Shown in pieces: positions 42,193 through 50,593 of a stretch of 64,000 nt of DNA. Source of the DNA: Neorhizobium sp. UBA3556. Its GTDB lineage: Bacteria > Pseudomonadota > Alphaproteobacteria > Rhizobiales > Rhizobiaceae. Numbering within the stretch: the stretch's first letter is position 1; the number at the start of each line of letters is the position of its first letter. The notes under the pieces were generated by a model, which saw nothing but the letters and a program-made list of their open reading frames with translations, did no database searches and had not been told where the DNA came from. The DNA is taken from assembly GCA_002376235.1 (NCBI GenBank), contig DFNX01000003.1:739051-803050 (forward strand), read 5' to 3'. The position numbers and the translations under genes were made by a program.

Positions 42193-44412
42193 ATGCAGCA
42201 CACTGATAGCAACATCTATGTCAACGTCGTGTTTGCGACTGACGAAGAGTATCTACCGATCACGGCGGTCGCACTTACCTCGGTTGCTGCAAACTTTAGC
42301 GATACGAGAAAACTTCGGGCCTTTATTCTCATCGAGAAGCCGATGCCTCAGGAGGACGCTGCTCGTTTTCAGACCCTTGCAAAGCAATTCAATATTGAAG
42401 TTCATTCATTGTCCGTCTCCGCCGCGAAATACGCGACGGTCCGAACAAGTCGTGGAATTTCAAGCGCGACGTACTTTCGGCTAGCGATGCACCTGGTTTT
42501 GCCACGCGATGTCGATAAGGTTGTTTATCTCGATTCCGATATGATCATCCTAGGCAATATCGCGGATCTTTTTGATACGCCTCTTAACGACGAAACACTC
42601 TTCGCTGGCGCGGAAGACTACAATAGTGTGGCGCACCGCAAGGCGTACAAAACTTCGCCCACTTCGGTAAACCTCAATGCTGGCGTTCTGGTTTGCAACA
42701 TTAAAGCCATCCGCGCGATGGACTTCCTCGGCGTAGTAAGCGCATACGTCGAGCAAAACCAATTTCTCATTTTCCATGGCGATCAGCAGATCCTGAACTC
42801 TCTGTTCAGCGAACGAATGGCTTATGTTCATATCCGATGGAATATGCACGGACAGTTGTTCGAAGAGGAATGGGTTGCGAACAACATGGGTGCTCGAGCA
42901 CTCGCGACTGCCACAGATTTCGCAGACGGACGCGCTGAGCCCAAGATCATCCACTACAATGGTACAATGAAGCCATGGAACGGCGGCGTGCATCCCAGGC
43001 GACGTGACTGGTACCGCTTTTCTAACGTCTCGGTTTACGCTGACTTATTCCCCGAGCCAGATTGGCCCTCCGCCAAGAATCGTCGCGACAAGAAGCCATC
43101 ATTGCTGGCAACGGTTTACCAGAAGCTATGGCTCGATAAGCTCGTAAGAGCCCTACACGAGGGCTACAAAGCCAAGGGAACACGTACTTGGCTTGAAAAT
43201 AACGTCAAAAGCGGGAAGCTTTGGAAGCAAAAGCCTTTTGATGAATTGCGCACATTGTCGGAAAAGCAATCTCTTATCCAGATGCACTCCTTCCTGGCGA
43301 TGCGGGGAATCTTGCGCCGGGAACGGAAGTTCTCTGCGACGGATTTTGTGCGTAACATTCCCGAAAACGCCAAAGTTTATGCGAATGCCCCTAATGACGA
43401 CCTCGAAGGGGGGTTCCACGAAAACATCAAACTCATTCTCCAGACGCCAAATGTCAGCATGAAGGTCCTCCCGTACGAAGCCCACTTTTCGCTAGTCCTG
43501 CATATGGCCATCCGCACATCCGGCTTCTGGGACGCACTACTTACCGCAAGCTTTGACCGTGATATCATTTTTGGTGAAGCCGCATTCTTTGGTGCTTACG
43601 CGGGCTATTTTGACCACGCGTCGCCAGCTGTTGGCAGGCGACCCTTCGGCTATATTCTTGACGACCTTGGCTATTATTACGATGCAAGGCAGCCATCTCG
43701 ACTGGAGCTCAAATTGAATGACGCTTCGTATGAACTTAACGATGCAGAATGGGCTCGCACAAAAAGCTTGATCCAACGCGTTAAATCCGAACGGCTCACC
43801 AAATACAACCGGAACGCCGGCAAAGGAGTACCCGTTTCCTTGGAGCCAGGAGCCGTGATCGTGATCGACCAAACACCCCATGATGCATCGATCAAATTCG
43901 GGGGCGCCGAGAAGCGTACCATAACTGACATGGTGACTGCGGCAGTCCGGGAGAACCCGAACGCGACGGTCTATTTCAAGCGTCATCCGGATAACGTCAA
44001 GACGAATCGCAATATACTTCCTGCGACAGCGCGCGTGAAATTGCTTCCCGACGATGCGGATATCACACAGGTTCTGGATCAGTGCGCGTCGGTGTACGTC
44101 GTTGCGTCGCAAGTCGGGTTTGAAGCGTTGCTAAGGGGCAAGAAGGTTGTGGCATTTGGGATGCCTTTTTATGCTGGGTGGGGCCTGACGGACGACAGGC
44201 AGCCGATCAACCGGCGGAGTCGGGCTCGGACAATTGAGGACATCTTTCATGCCGCCTGCATCGACATGTCCGTATATGTCGACCCATCGTCGGGAAGGCT
44301 CATTGAGATTGAAGAAGCTTTCGACCTGATCGCATCTCTCAGAAAGATCGACGACGACGGCACACGTAATCCACTGATGCAAGCGGCGCAGGAAACTGCG
44401 GTTGCAGAATAG
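42193..44412 (+). CDS. Bifunctional GT8 glycosyltransferase / KpsC-like capsule protein (739 aa)
   Basis: Residues 5-290 form a GT8 transferase (LPS galactosyl/glucosyltransferase type). The DxD motif is in KVVYLDSDMIILGNIADLF, then NLNAGVLVCNI and the product-site-like IHYNGTMKPWNGG. Residues about 370-720 are a capsule-synthesis domain: AVIVIDQTPHDASIKFGGAE, ATVYFKRHPDNVK, YVVASQVGFEALLRGKKVVA and the signature FGMPFYAGWGLTDDRQP. The fusion suggests one protein adds a hexose and then a Kdo-like or other residue. Both halves carry their key motifs. Confidence 0.85.
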   Translation: MQHTDSNIYVNVVFATDEEYLPITAVALTSVAANFSDTRKLRAFILIEKPMPQEDAARFQTLAKQFNIEVHSLSVSAAKYATVRTSRGISSATYFRLAMHLVLPRDVDKVVYLDSDMIILGNIADLFDTPLNDETLFAGAEDYNSVAHRKAYKTSPTSVNLNAGVLVCNIKAIRAMDFLGVVSAYVEQNQFLIFHGDQQILNSLFSERMAYVHIRWNMHGQLFEEEWVANNMGARALATATDFADGRAEPKIIHYNGTMKPWNGGVHPRRRDWYRFSNVSVYADLFPEPDWPSAKNRRDKKPSLLATVYQKLWLDKLVRALHEGYKAKGTRTWLENNVKSGKLWKQKPFDELRTLSEKQSLIQMHSFLAMRGILRRERKFSATDFVRNIPENAKVYANAPNDDLEGGFHENIKLILQTPNVSMKVLPYEAHFSLVLHMAIRTSGFWDALLTASFDRDIIFGEAAFFGAYAGYFDHASPAVGRRPFGYILDDLGYYYDARQPSRLELKLNDASYELNDAEWARTKSLIQRVKSERLTKYNRNAGKGVPVSLEPGAVIVIDQTPHDASIKFGGAEKRTITDMVTAAVRENPNATVYFKRHPDNVKTNRNILPATARVKLLPDDADITQVLDQCASVYVVASQVGFEALLRGKKVVAFGMPFYAGWGLTDDRQPINRRSRARTIEDIFHAACIDMSVYVDPSSGRLIEIEEAFDLIASLRKIDDDGTRNPLMQAAQETAVAE

Positions 44413-44440
44413 GGCTAGGGTGAATCAGACCATGAGGCCT

Positions 44441-45634
44441 TCAGAAGCGTATTGGCTTTGAACGTTTCCACCAGTCTAGGACGCGTTGGATCATTCCTGG
44501 ATTTTTCTTCCGCGCACTCTGAAGCTCCCGCTCACCCCTCCGCGCAATTTTGACAAGTTCCCGCACATATAGCTGAGATGTCGTTAGAGATGGCACCCTT
44601 CCCTCAAGAAGATCGGTCACTTTGCTCTTCGCCAAAGCGACGACATCGACTTTTCCGCAGTCAACCATCAATTCTGATCGCAACGCTCGCAACCTCCACC
44701 GATCCTTGTCGTGGAGGTTTAGAGCCCGCTCGATGCAGCGTGGTAGATCTTCCGCTTTTTCACAAACGACACCGAGTTCGTCCCTTCGCCGGTACTCGAT
44801 CGAGTGAAGGTTGAACTTTTGAATCCCGACAACAGTTGACGCGCCTTCTTGGTAAAGCACTACAGGCACCTGCGCATAGAGAGCATCAAAAATCGCACCC
44901 GAAAAGTCGCTGATCACGACGTCTGCCGCCTCAAGCAACTGCCGCTGGTCACTACCGGCCCCAAACAGGTGAGAAAACCCCAGATTTTGAGCCCCGATTC
45001 TCCAGGACGTGTTGCCCTTCCTCTCCTGATTGTGGTGGGCCTTGATAACGATGTTATACCGCTGAATGTAATTAGAGAGAGGCTTGAGAAGTTGCTCTAG
45101 TGAGCCGAGCTCGTTGTACGTCGGCATATAAAGAACAGTCGGCCGACCGGGGTCAAGCCCAAGAGCTCGCGCAACCTTTTTCTTCTCCACGCCATTAACG
45201 CTTACGTTCCAACCCGCGAACTTCAAATTCCCTACGGCAAAGCTCGGCGAAAAATGCTCAACCGAAGCTGCGGAATAATCACCGTACATGAGATTCATAT
45301 CGGCGAGCGAATGCCACTCACCGTAGTTGTGCCGTTCCTTCGCCAGACCGTACTGCACACAAACCAAGCGGGTTTTTGTAATCTCTTCAATTAACGGAAA
45401 GGGCGTCTGGAAAAACAGTACGTCAAAATTTCCGTCGAGTGCCACAGCCTGCCGGAAGGACAGGACAAGGAAGCGGTCCCTATCCTCGGCACACATCTTC
45501 TCTAGAAATGCCTGCCAGTCCGTAGCGTTACCGACTAAAAGGACCTTGGAGTGGGGATACGCCCGCCATAGCCATTCAACTTGCTGAAACTGAAATTCAT
45601 TTCTGGCTATAAAGCCTACGGCAGGCTGTTTCAT
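44441..45634 (-). CDS. CDP-glycerol glycerophosphotransferase-like protein (TagF/TagB type, 397 aa)
   Basis: The GT-B fold domain contains YNIVIKAHHNQERKGN (His of the catalytic pair), ADVVISDFSGAIFDALYAQV and PVVLYQEG, the signature of the CDP-glycerol glycerophosphotransferase family. It would add glycerol phosphate from CDP-glycerol to a growing chain. It forms an operon with the TagD-like gene upstream on the minus strand (9-bp gap). About 400 residues, the size of a single catalytic domain like TagB. Confidence 0.85.
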   Translation of the reverse strand: MKQPAVGFIARNEFQFQQVEWLWRAYPHSKVLLVGNATDWQAFLEKMCAEDRDRFLVLSFRQAVALDGNFDVLFFQTPFPLIEEITKTRLVCVQYGLAKERHNYGEWHSLADMNLMYGDYSAASVEHFSPSFAVGNLKFAGWNVSVNGVEKKKVARALGLDPGRPTVLYMPTYNELGSLEQLLKPLSNYIQRYNIVIKAHHNQERKGNTSWRIGAQNLGFSHLFGAGSDQRQLLEAADVVISDFSGAIFDALYAQVPVVLYQEGASTVVGIQKFNLHSIEYRRRDELGVVCEKAEDLPRCIERALNLHDKDRWRLRALRSELMVDCGKVDVVALAKSKVTDLLEGRVPSLTTSQLYVRELVKIARRGERELQSARKKNPGMIQRVLDWWKRSKPIRF

Positions 45635-45643
45635 TTCAATGCT

Positions 45644-46042
45644 TTAAGACGCAATAGCTCGAATTTCAGCCAGCAGCTGCGTAGTCGAGATTCCTTCCGT
45701 TCGCGGAAGATATACAACTTCACAGAGCGATTTGAATTCGTCGAATTTACCGGCCCAATCATCGCCCATAACGAGCAGATCCGCTTTATGATCCTGAATG
45801 TACTGACCCTTTTCCTCGAGAGAATGTTCGAAAAACACCTCATCCACACCGGAAACAGCCTTAACTATTTCCAATCTGTCGAACTGAGAATATACGGTTT
45901 TCTTTTGCTTTTTCGACCAATTAAGTGCGTCCGTCGATATGCCAACGGTTAAATGGTCGCCGAGCAGGCGCGCGCGTTGCAAGATTCGAATATGCCCGAC
46001 ATGCAAAACATCGAATGTTCCGAACGTAATAATTCGCTTCAT
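45644..46042 (-). CDS. tagD: Glycerol-3-phosphate cytidylyltransferase (TagD-like)
   Basis: 132 residues, the usual TagD length. MKRIITFGTFDVLHVGHIRI carries the HxGH nucleotide-binding motif at residues 14-17, and RTEGISTTQLLAEIR has the ISTT motif. It makes CDP-glycerol from CTP and sn-glycerol-3-phosphate. The adjacent TagF-like gene would use CDP-glycerol, and gpsA (47080) would supply glycerol-3-phosphate. FAD synthase or other cytidylyltransferases are alternatives, but length and motifs favour TagD. Confidence 0.93.
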   Translation of the reverse strand: MKRIITFGTFDVLHVGHIRILQRARLLGDHLTVGISTDALNWSKKQKKTVYSQFDRLEIVKAVSGVDEVFFEHSLEEKGQYIQDHKADLLVMGDDWAGKFDEFKSLCEVVYLPRTEGISTTQLLAEIRAIAS

Positions 46043-46412
46043 TTACGGTCCTTTACTGTCCTTGGGAGGTGACAGTTTTATGAAGGTTTTATGAATGCAT
46101 TGCAACCGCAAACCGCTTTCTCTCACATTAGATCAGGTCAACGCTCTGAGTTGTCGATCAATGGCGCCAGTCGCGCAGGATGTCATTTCACCTTCCAGGG
46201 CGTGTGGTTCCAGCCATACTGTGAGCGCGATTCGCCGCGGACTAATCATCCACTAAAGCTGATCGCCAGCAGTGCTCACCTTGGGCCCTGGCATGATTCT
46301 TTATAATGACTGTCATGCGGCGGTCAGGACTGCGGAGGGGATGCGGTAGTAGCTCCTAATTGTCGGCGGGAAGTGCGCGTTAAAGGCTTCGTTTGTCGCT
46401 AATATCTTCGTA
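46043..46412. other. Intergenic stretch upstream of the tagD-like gene
   Basis: Divergent region of 370 bases with no supported gene; it should contain the promoter of the tagD-tagF pair. Confidence 0.4.
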
Positions 46413-46565
46413 GTGGTTGGCGTGTGCCTCCTTCTGCCGGAACCGTGGCACAGGGGAGCCGCCTTAATCGTGATTGGGGCTCTAATCCTTTCAATAGTCA
46501 AAGCATCGAAGAAAAGCACACTGACGTCTTACCCTGAGGATCCTCTCACCTTCGAAGACGACTGA
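46413..46565 (+). CDS. Possible small membrane protein (50 aa)
   Basis: A frame with one hydrophobic segment (HRGAALIVIGALILSIV), a Lys/Ser stretch and an acidic tail (YPEDPLTFEDD). The only start is a GTG (46413) without a Shine-Dalgarno. The residue pattern is convincing for a small inner-membrane protein, but the start is not. Confidence 0.3.
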   Translation: MVGVCLLLPEPWHRGAALIVIGALILSIVKASKKSTLTSYPEDPLTFEDD

Positions 46566-46766
46566 ACAATGTTATGCGGATAAGCAGGCCTGCAGATTCG
46601 ATTTTAGCAGAGGCGGTGCCCACGCGTATAAGGCCGCCGTTCTTTTTCATCCTCCATATTGGCAATTCTCGGAGACAATCAAAACGGGAACAGAGAACTG
46701 TATTCGGTAGGCTTATTTTTGGTAGTATGAGTGCTGAAAAACCCGCAATTTGAGGAGGTCCGCCCG

Positions 46767-46934
46767 ATGGCGAAAGATCAAGCAACTGTGGCTGCCATTA
46801 TACTTGAGTACATTCCGATGGCTTCGCCGGAGGTGGCGGCTGAGCTGTCCGAGAAGATTGTCGCTGCGCTTGAGAAAGAAAAGACACAGCCAGTTCAGCC
46901 TCGCTTGAAGGGCGGTTCTCAGCCAGATAACTGA
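46767..46934 (+). CDS. Small hypothetical protein (55 aa)
   Basis: GAGGAGG lies 8 bases before the ATG at 46767, giving MAKDQATVAAIILEYIPMAS then PEVAAELSEKIVAALEKEKT. Helical, acidic then Lys-rich, no membrane span. It lies 145 bp ahead of gpsA in the same direction. Family unknown. Confidence 0.55.
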   Translation: MAKDQATVAAIILEYIPMASPEVAAELSEKIVAALEKEKTQPVQPRLKGGSQPDN

Positions 46935-47079
46935 CGGCATCCAGATCGAGATGTCTTCCTAGCTGACTGTGCCCGGAGGACCGGCGAGATATCTGGACAA
47001 ATGTAGCGTGGTTGATTGGCATGCGAGAGCACTCCATAGCACTTACCCTTTGTTCATATTCTGGGCCGACAAAGAACAA

Positions 47080-48063
47080 ATGAAAAAAGTCGTCACAGTT
47101 ATAGGCGCTGGAGCTTTTGGCACAGCATTGGCTGCTGTCTTAGTGCGAGAAGGACGCCATACGGTAAACCTGCTCGGTCGCTCATCAACTGTTCTGAAAA
47201 TGATTGATGGGAGACGTTTTATCGTAAAAGCTCTTCCTGATGTGTCCCTTCCTGCAAATCTGACATACACGACCTCAACTAATTCTCTCCTCGAGTCGCA
47301 CTGCGTACTGTTCGCCATGCCCGCTCAAGCCCACGCAGCTGCGGCCAAAGAATATCGGCCTTATATTTCGAAGGAAGCGTTTCTCGTCACATGCGCTAAG
47401 GGCATAGATCGAAGCTCTGGGAAGCTTCTCACTGCTGTGTTGCAAGAGACGTTTCCGAACAACAAAGTCGCGGCTCTTTCGGGCCCAGGCTTTGCCTCGG
47501 ACCTCGTCCAGGGACTTCCGACTGCAATGGCGATAGCCTCAACCCCACCCCTTGCGACTTACCTTGCTGAATTGCTTTCAACCAGCACGTTCAGACTCTA
47601 TGGCTCCGGCGACGCCATCGGCGTGCAGATTGGCGGAGCCATAAAGAACGTTCTCGCGATAGCTTGCGGGATAGGCGTCGGCGTTGGCTTAGGAGACTCT
47701 GCACGTGCCGCCGTGATTTCACGCGGCCTCGCTGAAATGTCTCGGCTCGTTGTTGCAATGGGCGGGCAAGCAGAAACAGCGAGGGGCCTATCCGGGCTTG
47801 GTGATCTTGTCTTGACTGGGACGAGCATTCAGTCGCGAAATTATCGGTATGGCGTGGACATCGGGGAATGTGCCTCGTCAATTCAATATGCCCATGCCTT
47901 GGTCGAAGGCGCTTCGACAGCGTCTGTGGCTGCTCGCTTGGGACGCGAAAACCGCGTTGAACTTCCGATTATATCGTCTGTTGCTGACATTTTAGCCGGC
48001 GAAATCAATGTCCGCCAGGCGATCGATAGGTTGATGAGCCGGCCGATTACTAAAGAGCACTAA
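47080..48063 (+). CDS. gpsA: Glycerol-3-phosphate dehydrogenase [NAD(P)+] (GpsA)
   Basis: 327 residues from ATG 47080 (the frame to 46969 has no family sequence). Rossmann motif TVIGAGAFGTALAAVL; FAMPAQAH; VTCAKGIDR with the catalytic Lys; ALSGPGFASDLVQGLPTA; GGAIKNVLAIACGI with the second Lys; and LSGLGDLVLTGTS. It reduces DHAP to sn-glycerol-3-phosphate. A housekeeping gpsA normally exists elsewhere, so this is probably a dedicated copy feeding CDP-glycerol for the capsule. Confidence 0.95.
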   Translation: MKKVVTVIGAGAFGTALAAVLVREGRHTVNLLGRSSTVLKMIDGRRFIVKALPDVSLPANLTYTTSTNSLLESHCVLFAMPAQAHAAAAKEYRPYISKEAFLVTCAKGIDRSSGKLLTAVLQETFPNNKVAALSGPGFASDLVQGLPTAMAIASTPPLATYLAELLSTSTFRLYGSGDAIGVQIGGAIKNVLAIACGIGVGVGLGDSARAAVISRGLAEMSRLVVAMGGQAETARGLSGLGDLVLTGTSIQSRNYRYGVDIGECASSIQYAHALVEGASTASVAARLGRENRVELPIISSVADILAGEINVRQAIDRLMSRPITKEH

Positions 48064-48075
48064 CGATTAGCCGCG

Positions 48076-49608
48076 TTAGATTCTATTGTTGCTGTTCTGA
48101 GTCGTTACGCCGCGCGCTATTACGATTTTATTTGAGCCGCGCAGGCCTCGGAAGTCCGTCCCATTAACGCAGGCTCCTGATGCACCAGTTGTTACGTCTA
48201 CTCCCGTTCCACCGGCGCCGCTGAGCTTTCCGTTTTGAACCTTGGTGCGCGTCGACGTTGCGATGCGGATGCCAATACGAGCGCTTGCCAGTTCGCGAAC
48301 TATGAATTCATCCACCACACAATCGGCAGCAGATCCCTCGACTAGTATACCGATTGAGTACACTCCGCTAATCTTTGGTTTATTTACGATATTCTTTTCG
48401 CCGCCACGGTACACACGGATACCCGCAGATGCAGGGCCAACATTTCTAACATCGACCTCATCTAGCACCATCTTCCTGCAGCCGTACAACACCACGCCGT
48501 TTCCCTGCACGTTGCGCACACGAAGGTTCTTAACGGTCCCGTTAGAAACTCTATACAGAAGGACACCATGACTACCTGAACCGTCAATCACACCATCCTG
48601 TATACGCCAATTCACCATAGGGTCTGATGCGAGTGGGTTAGGCGTAGCTTGAATAGGTTGCGCGACCGTTGTGCCTTTCCAATGAAAATCGGAAATGATG
48701 AAATCTGTGGAGCCATCGACGCGAATAAATGCTCTTCCTGAATTGCCGCTGGCCCGAATGCCAGACACTTTGAACCTTTTCCAACGCTGTGGTCTTATAG
48801 ATTCGTACGACATGTTTTCACAGACGCAATCTAATACGCTGATATTGGTGAAATAGTACCCGGTAAACCCTCCAATACCGTATCCGTGAGAACCTATCGC
48901 AGTGGGGAAGCCGTCAAAAAAGCAGTCTCGCACGAGAACACCATCACAAGGGGTGCCGTCATAGCTGCTCGAGTTCATCCCCGATGGGACCCCCAGGTCG
49001 GACATAATATCCAACTGGATCGCCTCAGAAAATTCTCGCCCAGGCGTCACCGTGAATTTTCTAAAAGTGCATCTGTTGACAAGCATGTTCTGAACACCGG
49101 CAGTGTCAATGCAGTGGCCGGCGTATACGTCCTGAAAAACGCAGCCATCGAATTTGATATTCTTCGCTTGGCAGATATTTGCTATGCTGTATGTCGTCCC
49201 CGCTCCAAGGCTTGCGCCCTGGGCGTCAAAGACACCTCCCGATATGACCCAATTTCCCGCAGCCCTTCGACCCGCGTAGGATCCTCCTGCCACCCAATTA
49301 CGCCATATCTCCCCAACAGTAAGACGGCGCAAGACGGCCTCGGGGTGCAATTCAATCCGAGATGCTTCATAAATCAGAAGTCCCGTACCTGAAATTCCGT
49401 ATGCCCCCTTCGGAACGTAGGCGATACCACGCGTGGCGGCTGCTGTAGCTATCGCCGCATTGATGGCTGCCGTAGCATCTACCGTAAAGGATGATCCTGC
49501 AGAATCCTGAAAATCTTGAGGAGTAAAAATAAAGCGCCCCCAAATATCCCGTCTGGCAGTCACGAGGTTGGCTATCGCCGCCAACCGATTACACTTCTCG
49601 GGCCGCAA
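48076..49608 (-). CDS. Parallel beta-helix (pectate-lyase/tailspike-like) protein (510 aa)
   Basis: After a short helical start, SSFTVDATAAINAAIATAAA and GIAYVPKGAYGISGTGLLIY form the N-terminal cap typical of phage tailspikes and GH28/pectate-lyase-superfamily proteins. A right-handed beta-helix follows, with repeats such as LVRDCFFDGFPTAIGSHG, NLRVRNVQGNGVVLYGCRKM and VRNVGPASAGIRVYRGGE. No signal peptide is visible, so export would need another route. Convergent with gpsA. It may cleave or modify the polymer made by this locus. Confidence 0.82.
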   Translation of the reverse strand: MRPEKCNRLAAIANLVTARRDIWGRFIFTPQDFQDSAGSSFTVDATAAINAAIATAAATRGIAYVPKGAYGISGTGLLIYEASRIELHPEAVLRRLTVGEIWRNWVAGGSYAGRRAAGNWVISGGVFDAQGASLGAGTTYSIANICQAKNIKFDGCVFQDVYAGHCIDTAGVQNMLVNRCTFRKFTVTPGREFSEAIQLDIMSDLGVPSGMNSSSYDGTPCDGVLVRDCFFDGFPTAIGSHGYGIGGFTGYYFTNISVLDCVCENMSYESIRPQRWKRFKVSGIRASGNSGRAFIRVDGSTDFIISDFHWKGTTVAQPIQATPNPLASDPMVNWRIQDGVIDGSGSHGVLLYRVSNGTVKNLRVRNVQGNGVVLYGCRKMVLDEVDVRNVGPASAGIRVYRGGEKNIVNKPKISGVYSIGILVEGSAADCVVDEFIVRELASARIGIRIATSTRTKVQNGKLSGAGGTGVDVTTGASGACVNGTDFRGLRGSNKIVIARGVTTQNSNNRI

Positions 49609-49812
49609 ATCCGATCCACGCCCACCATTGCGGCAGGCATTATAACAAATAGCGCTTTCGTTAGCGCAGCGAAAGGCAGTTTAGCTCTTTAGGGCATATG
49701 ATGCGCCTTGGAGCGATTGAGGGTTGATCTCAACCTACAGGGGGTTGTAACAAACCTGTCATACTTTCACGCCTGCACGAAGCATTGGCGCTAAAGGACT
49801 ACGACCAACTCC

Positions 49813-50142
49813 ATGATGACAATCGAGAACGTGATCGAAAACCTCTGCCGTGTCGACGGACCTAGCAAAGAGCTAGATGCTGCTATAGCTGCGCTTTTCG
49901 TGAGCAGTAATGTCAAGCCAGTCCGTACGCCAGAATATACGGCGAACCTGCAAGACGCCTGGAACTTGGCGAACGAGCTTGCGCCAGAAGAAACTATAGG
50001 ACTCTCTTGGGCAAGTGGAGAACCTGCTCATGCGAAAATCGGTGAGGCCCGGCCAGTTCAGTCGTCATTGCCAGCAATCGCCCTCTGCGCCGCAGCACTC
50101 TTGCACCTGAGAAGACAGAGAATATTAGCAGACCGCAGATGA
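49813..50142 (+). CDS. Phage-type 'ABA sandwich'-like protein, paralogue 3 (109 aa)
   Basis: Shorter copy lacking the GW and insertion region. SKELDAAIAALFVSS, PEYTANLQDAWNLA, LSWASGEPAHAKIGEA and LPAIALCAAALLHL match the blocks of the other three. Followed 31 bp later by paralogue 4 in tandem. Confidence 0.65.
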   Translation: MMTIENVIENLCRVDGPSKELDAAIAALFVSSNVKPVRTPEYTANLQDAWNLANELAPEETIGLSWASGEPAHAKIGEARPVQSSLPAIALCAAALLHLRRQRILADRR

Positions 50143-50173
50143 TCAAAAGCAATGAAAAAATGGAGATCATCAA

Positions 50174-50557
50174 TTGGATGCCATAGAAGCCCTCTCGCTT
50201 TTTCAAGACGCAAAAGGACCGTCTCGCAAACTCGATGACGCTGTCGCACAGGTAGTAGGCTGGAGCCCTCGCTTCGAGATAATTCAAGATCCGAACACTG
50301 GTGAAGCGAAAAGAGTTCAGAAAAGCGTTTGGCTCGTCCCAGCAGGAAACGAAGAGCGCCGCGTGCCAGCCTACTCAAGTAATGCTAATGACGCCTTCGA
50401 ACTTCTAAGCCTTCTCGCAAAGGGTATTCCTTGCGCCACGAGCAAAACTCCAGAAGGTGCTTTTGCTCAACTATGGGACGGGCAGCGCTTCGCCGCGCCA
50501 ACGATAGCGATGGCCATGTGCATGGCCGCTCTCCACCATTTGGCTGATGCACGTTGA
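50174..50557 (+). CDS. Phage-type 'ABA sandwich'-like protein, paralogue 4 (127 aa)
   Basis: TTG start with GGAG about 9 bases upstream, the same start architecture as paralogue 1. SRKLDDAVAQVVGWSPRFEI, PAYSSNANDAFELL and TIAMAMCMAALHHL are the family blocks. It lies 36 bp before the 1046-aa glycosyltransferase/glycerophosphotransferase gene, in the same orientation. Confidence 0.67.
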   Translation: MDAIEALSLFQDAKGPSRKLDDAVAQVVGWSPRFEIIQDPNTGEAKRVQKSVWLVPAGNEERRVPAYSSNANDAFELLSLLAKGIPCATSKTPEGAFAQLWDGQRFAAPTIAMAMCMAALHHLADAR

Positions 50558-50593
50558 TCATTAGCATGCAATTTAATTCGAGGCACATTTGTT

